Shown piece by piece: positions 12,975-22,391 of a DNA stretch of 64,000 nucleotides; positions within the stretch are counted from its first letter, which is position 1; each line of letters starts with the position of its first letter. The notes under the pieces are model-generated. The model saw nothing but the letters and a program-made list of their open reading frames with translations, did not search any database and was not told the origin of the DNA. Location: assembly GCF_022815645.1 (NCBI RefSeq), contig NZ_JALGRO010000004.1:294121-358120 (forward strand), given 5' to 3'. Made by a program: the position numbers and the translations under genes. Source of the stretch: Curtobacterium sp. VKM Ac-2922. Lineage in GTDB: Bacteria > Actinomycetota > Actinomycetes > Actinomycetales > Microbacteriaceae.

Positions 12975-15083
12975 GTGGCAGACACCGTCCCGTGGCGCCC
13001 GAAGGCCGGTGAGATCCCGACCGACCCGGGCGTCTACCGCTGGCGCGACGGCAACGGCCGGGTGCTGTACGTCGGCAAGGCGAAGAACCTCCGCGCACGG
13101 CTGAGCAACTACTTCGCGCCGCTGCCGACGCTGCACGAGCGCACCCGGCGGATGGTCCTGACGGCGAAGAGCGTCGAGTGGACCACGGTCGGCTCCGAGA
13201 TCGAGGCACTCCAGCTCGAGTACACGTGGATCAAGGAGTTCGACCCGCCGTTCAACGTCAAGTTCCGTGACGACAAGTCGTACCCCTACATGGCGATCAC
13301 CCTGGGCGACGAAGCGCCGCGGGTGATGGTCACGCGCAACCGCAAGATCAAGGGCGCCAAGTACTTCGGCCCGTACCCCAAGATCTGGGCGGTGCACGAC
13401 ACCATCGACCTGATGATCAAGGTGTTCCCGATCCGCACCTGCTCGGACTCGTCCTACAAGCGTGCGATGCAGACGGGCAAGCCGTGCTTCCCGGGGCAGA
13501 TCGGCAAGTGCGGCGGACCCTGTTCGCAGCGCGTCACGATCGCCGAGCACCGTGCGCTGGTCGAGGAGTTCATCCGGTTCATGAACAGCTACGACCGCCG
13601 CGTCATCACCGAGCTCCGGCAGCGCATGGGCGCCTCGGCCGACGCGATGCAGTACGAGCAGGCGGCGAGGTACCGCGACCAGGTCGAGGCGCTCGAAGCC
13701 GTGCTCGAGAAGTCCGCGGTGGTGCTCAAGGACTCGGTCGACCTCGACCTGTTCGGGATCGCCGAGGACGAACTCGCCGCCGCGGTCCAGCTGTTCTCGG
13801 TGCGCGGCGGACGCATCCGCGGTGTGCGCGGCTGGGTCGTCGACAAGGAACTCGACATCAGCACCGGTGACCTGGTCGAGCAGATCGTCCAGGGGGTCTA
13901 TGCCGATGGCGAGCTGACGCCGCGGGCCGATGGCGCGCGGCCGGGCCGGGACGACTCCGCGATGCTCAGTCCGACCACCGAGGAGCCCCCGCGCGAGGTC
14001 GTCGTCCCCGAGCTCCCCGAGGACGCCGACGCCCTGCAGCAGTGGCTCAGCGACCGCCGCGGCGGGCGTGGCACGAAGCTCAGCACGGCCCAACGTGGTG
14101 ACCGCGCCGGACTGGCCCGCACGGCGTCGCAGAACGCGCAACAGGCGCTGATGCTCTACAAGACCAAACGCTCGGCCGACTACACCACGCGTGCTGCCGC
14201 ACTGGCCGACATCCAACAGGCGCTCGGCATGTCCGAGGCCCCGCTCCGCATGGAGTGCTACGACATCTCGCACCTGCAGGGCACGAACGTCGTGGCGTCG
14301 ATGGTCGTCTTCGAGGACGGCCTGCCGCGCAAGGACCAGTACCGGCGGTACTCCATCGCCGAGACCCGCGACGACACCGACAGCATGCACCAGGTGCTCA
14401 CCCGTCGGTTGGCGCGTCTGGACGAGGACGCCGAACTGCCCGACCAGCCGGACCAGAACGCCGACGGCGTCGTCGCGGTCGAGAAGCCGACCAAGCGGTT
14501 CGCCTACCGCCCGCAGCTGCTCATCGTCGACGGCGGGCAGCCGCAGGTCGCCGCCGCCAAGCGTGCGATGGACGAAGCCGGGGTCGCGGACATCGCCCTG
14601 GTCGGCATCGCGAAGCGGCTCGAAGAGCTCTGGCTGCCCGACGACGACTTCCCGGTGATCCTGCCGCGCAACTCCGAGGCGCTCTTCCTGATCCAGCGCA
14701 TCCGCGACGAGGCGCACCGCTTCGCCATCACGCACCAGCGCGGGCGGCGCAAACGCGACGTCCGGACGCAGCTGTCCGAGATCCCGGGGCTCGGCCCCAG
14801 CCGGGTCAGCGCGCTGCTGAAGCACTTCGGCTCGGTCGCGCGGCTGCGGTCGGCCACCGCCGACGAGATCGCCGAGGTGCAGGGCGTGGGGCCGGCGACG
14901 GCCGCCGCCGTGGTGCGCAAACTGCAGACGGTGCCGACGAGCACGCCGACGGGGGAGTCGCCCGCCAGCGCGCCGTCCGCCGAGTCACCGTCCGGTGACG
15001 CGGCGTCGGTCAGCGCGGAACGGACAGGAGGCCCAGTGCGGGTCCCCGAGGTGACCCGCTACGGTCCGCAGCTGCCGACGTGA
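12975..15083 (+). CDS. uvrC: Excinuclease ABC subunit C
   Basis: UvrC makes both incisions in nucleotide excision repair. The 702-aa product begins with the GIY-YIG nuclease domain (PGVYRWRD then [14 protein letters not shown], about residues 14-40). It has a UVR segment near residue 215, the RNase H-like 5' nuclease domain ([12 protein letters not shown] near residue 425; [11 protein letters not shown] near residue 514), and a helix-hairpin-helix pair near residues 600-650. GTG begins immediately after the uvrA TAG. The last 50 or so residues are low-complexity; the final part is encoded by one arm of an intergenic hairpin-family element, so the true ancestral stop was probably earlier (inference). 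Confidence 0.96.
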   Translation: MADTVPWRPKAGEIPTDPGVYRWRDGNGRVLYVGKAKNLRARLSNYFAPLPTLHERTRRMVLTAKSVEWTTVGSEIEALQLEYTWIKEFDPPFNVKFRDDKSYPYMAITLGDEAPRVMVTRNRKIKGAKYFGPYPKIWAVHDTIDLMIKVFPIRTCSDSSYKRAMQTGKPCFPGQIGKCGGPCSQRVTIAEHRALVEEFIRFMNSYDRRVITELRQRMGASADAMQYEQAARYRDQVEALEAVLEKSAVVLKDSVDLDLFGIAEDELAAAVQLFSVRGGRIRGVRGWVVDKELDISTGDLVEQIVQGVYADGELTPRADGARPGRDDSAMLSPTTEEPPREVVVPELPEDADALQQWLSDRRGGRGTKLSTAQRGDRAGLARTASQNAQQALMLYKTKRSADYTTRAAALADIQQALGMSEAPLRMECYDISHLQGTNVVASMVVFEDGLPRKDQYRRYSIAETRDDTDSMHQVLTRRLARLDEDAELPDQPDQNADGVVAVEKPTKRFAYRPQLLIVDGGQPQVAAAKRAMDEAGVADIALVGIAKRLEELWLPDDDFPVILPRNSEALFLIQRIRDEAHRFAITHQRGRRKRDVRTQLSEIPGLGPSRVSALLKHFGSVARLRSATADEIAEVQGVGPATAAAVVRKLQTVPTSTPTGESPASAPSAESPSGDAASVSAERTGGPVRVPEVTRYGPQLPT

Positions 15084-15106
15084 CGCAACCCGGTCCTCCC
15101 GTTCGT
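15019..15106 (+). repeat. Split GGGAGGC-family element over the uvrC end
   Basis: A left-arm-like block (15019-15034, containing ACAGGAGGCC) lies in the last codons of uvrC. A right-arm-like block (15090-15106, containing CCTCCCGTTCGT) lies just after its stop. Together they look like a terminator of the recurrent family with an enlarged centre; pairing is imperfect. Confidence 0.4.
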
Positions 15107-15132
15107 CGGGTCCCTGACCCCCGGACGGGCGA

Positions 15133-15138
15133 TACCCT
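15133..15138 (+). promoter_or_regulatory. Possible -10 box TACCCT for rapZ-whiA
   Basis: GATACCCTGG follows the uvrC end, about 90 nt upstream of rapZ. It fits the TAnnnT pattern used elsewhere in the window; no clear -35 is seen. Confidence 0.3.
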
Positions 15139-15228
15139 GGACCCCACCACCATCCCCCGGCCCGCTCTGCGGGCACCCGGACCGCCCGAGCGACGCGCCC
15201 GGGCAGCGACGACGGAGCACATCGCCAG

Positions 15229-16116
15229 ATGACCGACACCGATGCGAGTCCGCAGCACGACGTCCTGATCGTGACCGGGATGTCCGGGGCCGGACGGTCG
15301 ACGGTCGGCAAGGCACTCGAGGACCTCGACTGGTACGTCGTCGACAACCTGCCGACACAGATGCTCGGGCCGTTGACCGACCTGGCCGACCGCGCGGGCG
15401 AGAAGATCCCGAAGCTCGCGGCCGTCGTCGACGTCCGCGGTGGCCGGTACTTCACGGATCCGGAGCACGCGGTGGAACGGCTGCGGGCGTCGACGTCGGC
15501 ACGCGTCCGGGTGCTGTTCCTCGAGGCGACCGACCAGGTGCTCGTGCGGCGGTTCGAGCAGGTCCGTCGGCCGCATCCGCTGCAGGGCGAGGACACGTTG
15601 CTCGACGGAATCGCCCGCGAGCGCACCCGGCTGCTGGGGCTGCGCGAGGCGTCCGACGTCATCATCGACACCTCCGACCTCAACATCCACCAGCTCGCGA
15701 ACACCGTCACCGAGAAGTTCGCCGAGGACCGGTTCACCGGGGTCCAGGTGACCCTGATGAGCTTCGGGTTCAAGTACGGACTGCCCGCGGACGCCGACAT
15801 GGTGGCCGACGTCCGCTTCATCCCGAACCCGTACTGGGTGCCGGAGCTCCGGCCGCACACGGGTCTCGACAAGCCGGTCTCCGAGTACGTCCTGGCCCAG
15901 CCCGGGTCGCGCACGTTCGTCGACCGCTACGCCGCCGTGCTCGAGCCGGTGCTCGACGGGTACCAGCGCGAGAACAAAAGACACGCTACGATCGCCATCG
16001 GCTGTACCGGCGGCAAGCACCGCTCGGTCGCCATCGTCGCCGAGCTGGCGAGCCTCCTCCGTGGGATGCCCAACGTCGCCGTGCGTGTGAAGAACCGAGA
16101 TCTCGGCCGGGAGTGA
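15229..16116 (+). CDS. rapZ: RNase adapter / nucleotide-binding protein RapZ
   Basis: The 295-aa product has the P-loop GMSGAGRST (residues 17-25) with Arg in place of the usual Lys, as is normal for actinobacterial members. The C-terminal domain shows [13 protein letters not shown] near residue 248. In Enterobacteria RapZ directs sRNA decay controlling glucosamine-6-phosphate synthase; in Gram-positive bacteria the homologue (YvcJ) binds and hydrolyses nucleotides with a less clear role. A GGAG lies about 12 nt upstream of ATG. It follows uvrC and precedes whiA, as in other Actinobacteria, but the yvcK gene that usually stands between rapZ and whiA is missing. Confidence 0.95.
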   Translation: MTDTDASPQHDVLIVTGMSGAGRSTVGKALEDLDWYVVDNLPTQMLGPLTDLADRAGEKIPKLAAVVDVRGGRYFTDPEHAVERLRASTSARVRVLFLEATDQVLVRRFEQVRRPHPLQGEDTLLDGIARERTRLLGLREASDVIIDTSDLNIHQLANTVTEKFAEDRFTGVQVTLMSFGFKYGLPADADMVADVRFIPNPYWVPELRPHTGLDKPVSEYVLAQPGSRTFVDRYAAVLEPVLDGYQRENKRHATIAIGCTGGKHRSVAIVAELASLLRGMPNVAVRVKNRDLGRE

Positions 16117-16194
16117 CCGTCCCACCGGCCGCTCCACACGGGTGCGCCGCGCAGGACACGGGACCCACCACCAGAAAACGTTAGGAATGATGCT

Positions 16195-17175
16195 GTGCCG
16201 TTGACTGCCGAGGTCAAGGACGAACTGGCCAGGGTCGTCGTGGGCCGCAACACGGTCCGTGCCGCCGAACTCGCGACCATCCTGCGGTTCGCGGGTGGCC
16301 TGCACGTCATCTCCGGCAGGATCGCCGTCGAGGTCGAGCTCGACACCCGGATCATCGTCCACCGTGTCCGCAAGGACCTCGCCGAGCTCTACGGCGTGCG
16401 GAGCGAGGCATCGGTGGGGTCCTCGGCATCCGCACGACGCGGCACGCGCTACCTGGTCCGCGTCCTCGAAGCGGGCGAGACCCTGGCCCGCCAGACAGGC
16501 CTGATGGACGCACGTCGTCGCCCGGTCCGCGGGCTGCCGAACCGGCTCACCACGGGCAACCGCGAGGACCTCGCTGCCATCTGGCGTGGCGCGTTCCTGG
16601 CCGCCGGCACCCTGACCGATCCCGGTCGTGCCGCCGCCCTCGAGGTCACCTGCCCCGGCAACGAAGCAGCGATGGCCCTGGTCGGCGCCGCCTCACGCCT
16701 GGGGATCGCCGCGAAGGGCCGCGAGGTCCGCGGTGTGCACCGTGTGGTCATCCGCGACGGCGAGGCCATCGGGCAGATGCTCACGGCGATGGGAGCCGCC
16801 CGCACCACCGCCGACTGGGAGGAGATGCGCCAGCGCCGCGAGGTCCGCGCGACCGCCAACCGCCTGGTGAACTTCGACGACGCCAACCTCCGCCGCTCGG
16901 CACAGGCCGCCGTCGCCGCGTGCGCCCGCGTCGAACGTGCGCTCGAGATCCTCGGCGACGAGGTCCCCGACCACCTGCAGTACGCCGGGTCGCTCCGGCT
17001 GGCACACCGTGACGCCTCGCTCGACGAGCTCGGCCAGCACGCCGACCCGCCCATGACCAAGGACGCCATCGCCGGCCGCATCCGTCGACTGCTCGCGATG
17101 GCCGACAAGCGCGCCGTCGAGCTCGACGTCCCCGGCACCGAGGCGAGCGTGCCCGAGGAGCTCGAGGGCGCCTGA
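16195..17175 (+). CDS. whiA: DNA-binding protein WhiA
   Basis: WhiA is a sporulation and cell-division regulator built from a degenerate LAGLIDADG homing-endonuclease domain and a C-terminal helix-turn-helix. The 326-aa product starts [11 protein letters not shown], as the family does, and has the HTH part around residues 270-312 ([16 protein letters not shown]). In Streptomyces it works with WhiB; in non-sporulating relatives it influences division and growth. The start is GTG, preceded by AGGA about 9 nt upstream. It is probably in one transcript with rapZ, 78 bp away. About 200 bp separate it from gap, which has its own promoters. Confidence 0.96.
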   Translation: MPLTAEVKDELARVVVGRNTVRAAELATILRFAGGLHVISGRIAVEVELDTRIIVHRVRKDLAELYGVRSEASVGSSASARRGTRYLVRVLEAGETLARQTGLMDARRRPVRGLPNRLTTGNREDLAAIWRGAFLAAGTLTDPGRAAALEVTCPGNEAAMALVGAASRLGIAAKGREVRGVHRVVIRDGEAIGQMLTAMGAARTTADWEEMRQRREVRATANRLVNFDDANLRRSAQAAVAACARVERALEILGDEVPDHLQYAGSLRLAHRDASLDELGQHADPPMTKDAIAGRIRRLLAMADKRAVELDVPGTEASVPEELEGA

Positions 17176-17257
17176 CGGCTCCTGCGTCCCCGCTGGGGCG
17201 GGCTCGGTCTGACGGCTGTCTGCACGTCACACGAACGGGCGCTGAAGCTCCGACTGC

Positions 17258-18379
<1,122 letters not shown>

Positions 18380-18382
18380 CAC

Positions 18383-19600
18383 ATGAGCCTCCGAACCCTC
18401 GGCGACCTCGGCGACCTCGCCGGCAAGCGCGTCGTCGTCCGGTGTGACCTCAACGTCCCGCTCAAGGACGGGGTCATCACCGACGACGGTCGCGTGCGCG
18501 CGTCGCTCGGCACGCTGAACACCCTCATCAACGCTGGTGCCCGTGTCATCGTGGTCTCGCACCTCGGTCGACCGGACGGTACGCCGGACCCGCAGTACTC
18601 GCTCGCCCCGGTGGGGCAGCGGCTGTCGGAGCTGCTCGGCAAGCCGGTCGAGTTCGTCGACGAGACCGTCGGTGACCTCGCCTCGGCGGCCGCCGGCGAC
18701 CTTGGGGACGGTGACGTCCTGCTGCTCGAGAACCTCCGCTTCAACCCGGAGGAGACCTCGAAGGACGTCGCTGAGCGTCAGGCCTTCGCCGAGCGGATCG
18801 CCGCGATGGCGGACGCGTTCGTGTCGGACGGGTTCGGGGTGGTGCACCGCAAGCAGGCCTCGGTCTACGAACTCGCCTCCGTGCTGCCCTCGGCGGCCGG
18901 CGAGCTCATCGAGACCGAGCTGCGTGTCCTCGAGCGGCTGACCTCGACGTCCGAGCGCCCCTACACGGTGGTGCTCGGTGGGTCGAAGGTCAGTGACAAG
19001 CTCGGCGTGATCGACCACCTGCTCCCGCAGGTCGACACGCTCTGCATCGGTGGAGGCATGCTGTTCACCTTCCTTGCTGCGCAGGGGCACGGCGTGGCCA
19101 AGTCCCTGCTCGAGCAGGACCAGCTCGACGTCGTCCGCGAGTACCTCTCGCGGGCGGACGAGCTCGGCGTGACGATCGACCTGCCGACCGATGTGGTCGT
19201 GGCCTCCGGGTTCGCGGCCGACGCCGACCACGAGACGGTCGCGGCCGACGCCATCGAGTCGTCGTCCTTCGGTACCGACGGCATCGGGCTCGACATCGGA
19301 CCCGACACCGCAGCGCGCTTCGCGTCCGCTGTCTCGGGGTCGAAGACCGTGTTCTGGAACGGGCCGATGGGCGTGTTCGAGTTCCCGGCCTTCGCTGCCG
19401 GCACGAAGACCGTCGCGCAGGCCCTCACCGAAGTCGACGGCCTCGGCGTGGTCGGTGGCGGCGACTCTGCTGCAGCCGTCCGGTCGCTCGGGTTCTCGGA
19501 CGATCAGTTCGGCCACATCTCGACCGGTGGTGGCGCCAGCCTCGAGTTCCTCGAGGGCAAGTCGCTGCCCGGTCTCGAAGCACTCGGATGGACACGATGA
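18383..19600 (+). CDS. pgk: Phosphoglycerate kinase
   Basis: Pgk makes ATP from 1,3-bisphosphoglycerate in lower glycolysis. The 405-aa product shows VVRCDLNVPL near residue 16, SHLGRP near residue 58 and the nucleotide-binding GGGDSAAA near residue 361; the length is typical. It starts 3 bases after the gap stop. Its stop overlaps an ATG (ATGA at 19597-19600), but that ATG opens a 16-codon ORF rather than tpiA itself, an arrangement described separately. Confidence 0.97.
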   Translation: MSLRTLGDLGDLAGKRVVVRCDLNVPLKDGVITDDGRVRASLGTLNTLINAGARVIVVSHLGRPDGTPDPQYSLAPVGQRLSELLGKPVEFVDETVGDLASAAAGDLGDGDVLLLENLRFNPEETSKDVAERQAFAERIAAMADAFVSDGFGVVHRKQASVYELASVLPSAAGELIETELRVLERLTSTSERPYTVVLGGSKVSDKLGVIDHLLPQVDTLCIGGGMLFTFLAAQGHGVAKSLLEQDQLDVVREYLSRADELGVTIDLPTDVVVASGFAADADHETVAADAIESSSFGTDGIGLDIGPDTAARFASAVSGSKTVFWNGPMGVFEFPAFAAGTKTVAQALTEVDGLGVVGGGDSAAAVRSLGFSDDQFGHISTGGGASLEFLEGKSLPGLEALGWTR

Positions 19601-19647
19601 CCCGCACACCGCTCATCGCCGGTAACTCTGCGGAGGGCGCAGCATGA
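19597..19647 (+). CDS. 16-codon ORF copying the TpiA N terminus
   Basis: ATG overlaps the pgk stop and its own TGA overlaps the tpiA ATG (ATGA at both ends). The peptide MTRTPLIAGNSAEGAA repeats the TpiA start (M-x3-PLIAGNW) and then diverges. A 19-base exact repeat is shared with the real tpiA start 47 bases later. It looks like a relic of a partial duplication that now serves as a translational bridge from pgk to tpiA. Whether the peptide has any role is unknown. The +47 shift puts it out of frame with tpiA, so it cannot be an N-terminal extension. Confidence 0.5.
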   Translation: MTRTPLIAGNSAEGAA

Positions 19648-19674
19648 ATCGCGTCCCGCTCATCGCCGGTAACT
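19609..19674 (+). repeat. 19-bp direct repeat at the tpiA start
   Basis: The copies at 19609-19627 and 19656-19674 are identical over 19 bases. Extending left to the ATGs, 26 of 31 bases match. The offset is 47 bp. Confidence 0.85.
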
Positions 19675-20423
19675 GGAAGATGAACTTGGATCATCTGCAG
19701 GCCATCGCGACCGTGCAGAAGCTCGCCTGGACGCTGAAGGACGCCCGTCACGACTTCGACGACGTCGAAGTCGCGGTGTTCCCGCCCTTCACCGACCTGC
19801 GCAGCGTCCAGACGCTCATCTCGGCCGACAAGCTCCCGATCCGCTTCGGCGCCCAGGACCTGTCGCAGTTCGACTCCGGCGCTTACACCGGTGACGTGTC
19901 CGGTTCGTTCCTGGCGGCGCTCGATGCCGCCTACGTGATCGTCGGACACTCCGAACGTCGCACCATGCACGGTGAGACGGACGAGGTCGTCGCTGCGAAG
20001 ACGGCAGCTGCCGTCAAGCACGGCGTCGTCCCGGTCGTCTGCGTCGGCGAGACCGGCGAGCAGCGCGAAGAGCGCGGTGCCGGTGTGGTCGCGGTCGAGC
20101 AGCTGCAGGTCGTCCTCGACGCCGTGCAGCCGTCCGAGATCGTCGTCGCGTACGAGCCCGTGTGGGCCATCGGTTCCGGCCAGGCTGCGTCCGCCGAACA
20201 GGCCCAGGACGAGTGCGCCGCGATCCGTCGTGGCATCGCCGCCACCTGGGGCGAGGACCTCGCTGCGGCCACCCGTGTGCTGTACGGCGGCTCGGTCAAG
20301 TCGGGCAACATCGCGGGCTTCCTCCGTGAACCCGATGTCGACGGTGCCCTGGTCGGTGGGGCGTCCCTCGACGTGCAGGAGTTCGCGGCGATCGCGCGCT
20401 TCCGCCAGCACGTCGGACTCTGA
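19644..20423 (+). CDS. tpiA: Triosephosphate isomerase
   Basis: TpiA interconverts dihydroxyacetone phosphate and glyceraldehyde-3-phosphate. The 259-aa product has AGNWKMN with the catalytic Lys at residue 12, the catalytic His in VGHSERR near residue 97, the catalytic Glu in AYEPVWAIGSG near residue 172, and GGSVK near residue 214. ATG at 19644 sits at the usual distance from Lys12; the upstream ATG at 19597 is in another frame. GGAGGGCG just upstream, inside the small ORF, is a good ribosome binding site. It is the last glycolytic gene of the operon and is followed by a hairpin terminator. Confidence 0.97.
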   Translation: MNRVPLIAGNWKMNLDHLQAIATVQKLAWTLKDARHDFDDVEVAVFPPFTDLRSVQTLISADKLPIRFGAQDLSQFDSGAYTGDVSGSFLAALDAAYVIVGHSERRTMHGETDEVVAAKTAAAVKHGVVPVVCVGETGEQREERGAGVVAVEQLQVVLDAVQPSEIVVAYEPVWAIGSGQAASAEQAQDECAAIRRGIAATWGEDLAAATRVLYGGSVKSGNIAGFLREPDVDGALVGGASLDVQEFAAIARFRQHVGL

Positions 20424-20431
20424 TCCATCCC

Positions 20432-20467
20432 GCTCGGGCCGGCCGCGTCGACGTGGCCGGCCCGAGC
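20432..20467 (+). terminator. Terminator after tpiA
   Basis: A 13-bp perfect stem (20432-20444 with 20455-20467) encloses a 10-nt loop, starting 8 bases after the tpiA stop. Confidence 0.75.
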
Positions 20468-20506
20468 CACGCCCGTGCCGGTGACCCGGCCGCTCCGGTG
20501 GCCCGG

Positions 20507-20512
20507 TACACT
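20507..20512 (+). promoter_or_regulatory. -10 box TACACT for secG-rbpA
   Basis: GGTACACTTG lies about 30 nt upstream of the secG start, after the tpiA terminator, leaving room for a short leader with GAAAGG as ribosome binding site. Confidence 0.45.
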
Positions 20513-20542
20513 TGCATGGCTGACTGACACGAAAGGTACGTC

Positions 20543-20794
20543 GTGGCGATACTCTCCGTCGTGCTGCAGGTCCTGCTCGCAATCACGAGCCTCCTGCTCA
20601 CGCTCCTCATCCTCCTGCACAAGGGCCGCGGTGGCGGCCTCTCCGACATGTTCGGTGGCGGTGTGACGAGCAACCTCGGGGCGTCCGGCGTGGCCGAGCG
20701 CAACCTGAACCGGATCACCGTGATCCTCGGTCTGCTCTGGATCGTGAGCATCATCGTGCTCGGTCTCATCAACAAGTTCACAGCGGGGAGCTGA
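20543..20794 (+). CDS. secG: Preprotein translocase subunit SecG
   Basis: SecG is the small third subunit of the SecYEG protein-export channel. The 83-aa product has two hydrophobic segments (about residues 2-24 and 57-76) around the conserved cytoplasmic loop LLHKGRGGGLSDMFGGG. The GTG start is preceded by GAAAGG 6 nt upstream. Its position behind tpiA and before rbpA is common in Actinobacteria. It is 3 bases from rbpA, so the two are co-transcribed. Confidence 0.95.
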   Translation: MAILSVVLQVLLAITSLLLTLLILLHKGRGGGLSDMFGGGVTSNLGASGVAERNLNRITVILGLLWIVSIIVLGLINKFTAGS

Positions 20795-20797
20795 GCC

Positions 20798-21157
20798 ATG
20801 GCATCAGGAGGCAGCGCAATCCGGGGGTCGCGCGTCGGCGCGGGCCCCATGGGGGAGCAGGACCGCGGGGTCCAGGCCGAGCGCGTCGCGATCTCGTACT
20901 GGGACGCGTTGGGCAACGAGGTCGTGCGGTACTTCGCCGCCAACCTCCCCGACGACGAGATCCCCGAGACGGTCGACTCGCCGTCCACCGGGCTGCCGGC
21001 GGGCCGTGACAAGGAGAACCCTCCGCAGGTCACGAAGACCGAGCCCTACAAGACCCACTTGGCGTACGTCAAGGAACGTCGCACCGAAGAAGAAGCCGCG
21101 CAGCTCCTCGAAGACGCGCTGCAGCAGCTCCGGCAGCGCCGCGGTACCGCGAAGTAG
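20798..21157 (+). CDS. rbpA: RNA polymerase-binding protein RbpA
   Basis: RbpA is an actinobacterial transcription factor that binds RNA polymerase and the group-1/2 sigma factor and stabilises the open complex. The 119-aa product has the N-terminal basic RGSRVG tail, a core domain and a C-terminal sigma-interacting helix-rich region (KTHLAYVKERRTEEEA to QLRQRR). There is no cysteine at all, so the zinc site of the Streptomyces protein is absent, as in several other lineages. A pale SD (GGAG within GGGGAG) ends about 4 nt before ATG. It is followed by an imperfect hairpin terminator. Confidence 0.92.
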   Translation: MASGGSAIRGSRVGAGPMGEQDRGVQAERVAISYWDALGNEVVRYFAANLPDDEIPETVDSPSTGLPAGRDKENPPQVTKTEPYKTHLAYVKERRTEEEAAQLLEDALQQLRQRRGTAK

Positions 21158-21170
21158 CACCGAACGTCAC

Positions 21171-21203
21171 GAAGGCCTCCGCACTCCGGTGCGGGGGCTT
21201 CGT
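21171..21203 (+). terminator. Imperfect hairpin after rbpA
   Basis: GAAGGCCTCCGCAC pairs imperfectly with GTGCGGGGGCTTC around a TCCG loop, 14 bases after the rbpA stop. Confidence 0.55.
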
Positions 21204-21219
21204 CGTTGCCGATGGACTC

Positions 21220-21261
21220 GGCGTGGGCGAGGGCGAGGGCGTGGGCGTGGGCGTGGGCGTG
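21220..21261 (+). repeat. Hexanucleotide tandem repeat GGCGTG/GGCGAG x7
   Basis: Seven head-to-tail 6-base units (five GGCGTG, two GGCGAG) form a simple-sequence tract in the gene-free region 21158-21509. That region otherwise holds the rbpA terminator, the 116-bp palindrome and the pgl-side hairpin. Confidence 0.85.
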
Positions 21262-21276
21262 ACGTCGGCGGCGCCG

Positions 21277-21392
21277 ACTGGTCACAACACCCCGCTCACG
21301 TCCGCCGACCGGTCGCCATCCGTCGGTGGACGAGCGTCCGGACGACGGGTTGTGACCACTCGGGGTGAAACCGACGGGGTGTCGCGACCACT
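21277..21392. repeat. 116-bp imperfect palindromic element, copy 1
   Basis: The left part, beginning ACTGGTCACAACACCCCG, and the right part, ending GGGGTGTCGCGACCACT, are roughly inverted copies. The element is the same length as, and aligns without gaps in the left arm to, the element at 36994-37109; both share CCGCTCACGTCCGCCGA. It lies at a convergent gene junction (rbpA / pgl), beside a GGGAGGC-family hairpin. No ORF of interest is inside. It may be a REP- or MITE-like element or a structured 3' end; no transposase is present. Confidence 0.65.
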
Positions 21393-21430
21393 CGGACGGC
21401 GCGCGCTGCGTGGGACCGCGAGCACAGAAC

Positions 21431-21470
21431 GACGGGAGGCGCGGTGCCAGCTGGCACCGTGCCTCCCGTC
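21431..21470. terminator. 40-bp palindrome, GGGAGGC family
   Basis: Arms 21431-21450 and 21451-21470 are inverted copies with one mismatch, centred on CAGCTG. It lies between convergent rbpA and pgl and probably terminates pgl transcripts. Confidence 0.75.
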
Positions 21471-21488
21471 AGGAGCGTCTGGACAACA

Positions 21489-21512
21489 GAGCGTCAGAGC
21501 GTCAGAGCGTCA
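21489..21512 (-). repeat. Three 8-bp repeats at the pgl stop codon
   Basis: GAGCGTCA occurs three times in tandem (TGACGCTC on the coding strand), the first holding the real pgl stop. Because 8 is not a multiple of 3, the three TGA codons fall in all three frames. A degenerate fourth copy lies at 21473-21480. Confidence 0.85.
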
Positions 21513-22280
21513 GTACGGGGACGCGATCAGGTTCTCCGGCACGTCGCGTGCGGCTTCCTGGTCCACGAAGAACACGGTGCGCTTGCGGCCCTGCACCCCG
21601 CCGACGGGGACCTCGTCCACCGAAGCGCCCGCCAGGGCGAGCCCGAGGACCGAAGCCTTCTCGGCGCCGGACAGGATGACCCAGACCCGCTGCGACGCGT
21701 TGATCGCCGGGTAGGTCAGGGTCAGGCGCTGCGGCGGTGGCTTGGGGGAGTCGTCGACCGGCACGACGGTGCGGTCCTTGATCGTCAGCTGCGGGAACTC
21801 CGGGAAGAGCGAGGCGGTGTGACCGTCCGGGCCGACGCCGAGCAGCGTGATGTCGAACTTCGGCGCGACGGCGGAGTCCGGTGCGGCGGCCTGCAGCTCG
21901 CGCTCGTACTGTTCGGCTGCCTGGTCGATGGTGAGCCCGGCGTCCGAGGCCGCGATCGGGTGGATGTTCTCCGACGGGATCCCGACACGGTCGAAGAAGT
22001 CGGCCTGCGTGCCCGTGACGTTGCGGTCCGCGTCGCCCTCGGGAGCCCAGCGCTCGTCGACCCACCACACGTGCACCTTCGACCAGTCGACGCTCTCACG
22101 CGCCTGGGACTGGCCGATCGCCGCGAGGACGAGCGTCGACACCGAGCCACCGCTGATGGCGATGTCCGCGCGCTCCTGCTCGTCCAGCACGTCGATGATC
22201 TTCGTGATGAAGCGTGCGGCGACGGACGCGCCGAGGGCCTGCTTGTCCGGGTGCACCAGCACCCGCCGTTCGTTGGTCAC
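21510..22280 (-). CDS. pgl: 6-phosphogluconolactonase
   Basis: Pgl hydrolyses 6-phosphogluconolactone, the second step of the oxidative pentose phosphate pathway. The 256-aa product belongs to the NagB/RpiA-like superfamily: SGGS near residue 44, DERW near residue 75 and the signature GVGPDGHTASLFPE near residue 147. The start is GTG. It is the last gene of the minus-strand tkt-tal-pgi-zwf-opcA-pgl set, 111 bp after opcA; that gap holds small inverted repeats (GGACCG-CTTCGGTCC and GGTCCGTGGTGGACC). The stop is in a TGACGCTC tandem repeat. Confidence 0.95.
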   Translation of the reverse strand: MTNERRVLVHPDKQALGASVAARFITKIIDVLDEQERADIAISGGSVSTLVLAAIGQSQARESVDWSKVHVWWVDERWAPEGDADRNVTGTQADFFDRVGIPSENIHPIAASDAGLTIDQAAEQYERELQAAAPDSAVAPKFDITLLGVGPDGHTASLFPEFPQLTIKDRTVVPVDDSPKPPPQRLTLTYPAINASQRVWVILSGAEKASVLGLALAGASVDEVPVGGVQGRKRTVFFVDQEAARDVPENLIASPY

Positions 22281-22391
22281 GTGACTCCCGTGTTCAGGTC
22301 GGCGGGCCGTGGCGGACCGCCTTCGGTCCGGTCGGGCCCGCGTCGCCGGTCCGTGGTGGACCGTGGACGGTGGACCCGACCGAGTGGGTGC

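Noticed and set aside
21158..21509. Possible small gene or RNA in the gap after rbpA
   Set aside because: Only repeats and hairpins are seen; no frame with sensible composition and no known RNA family signature.
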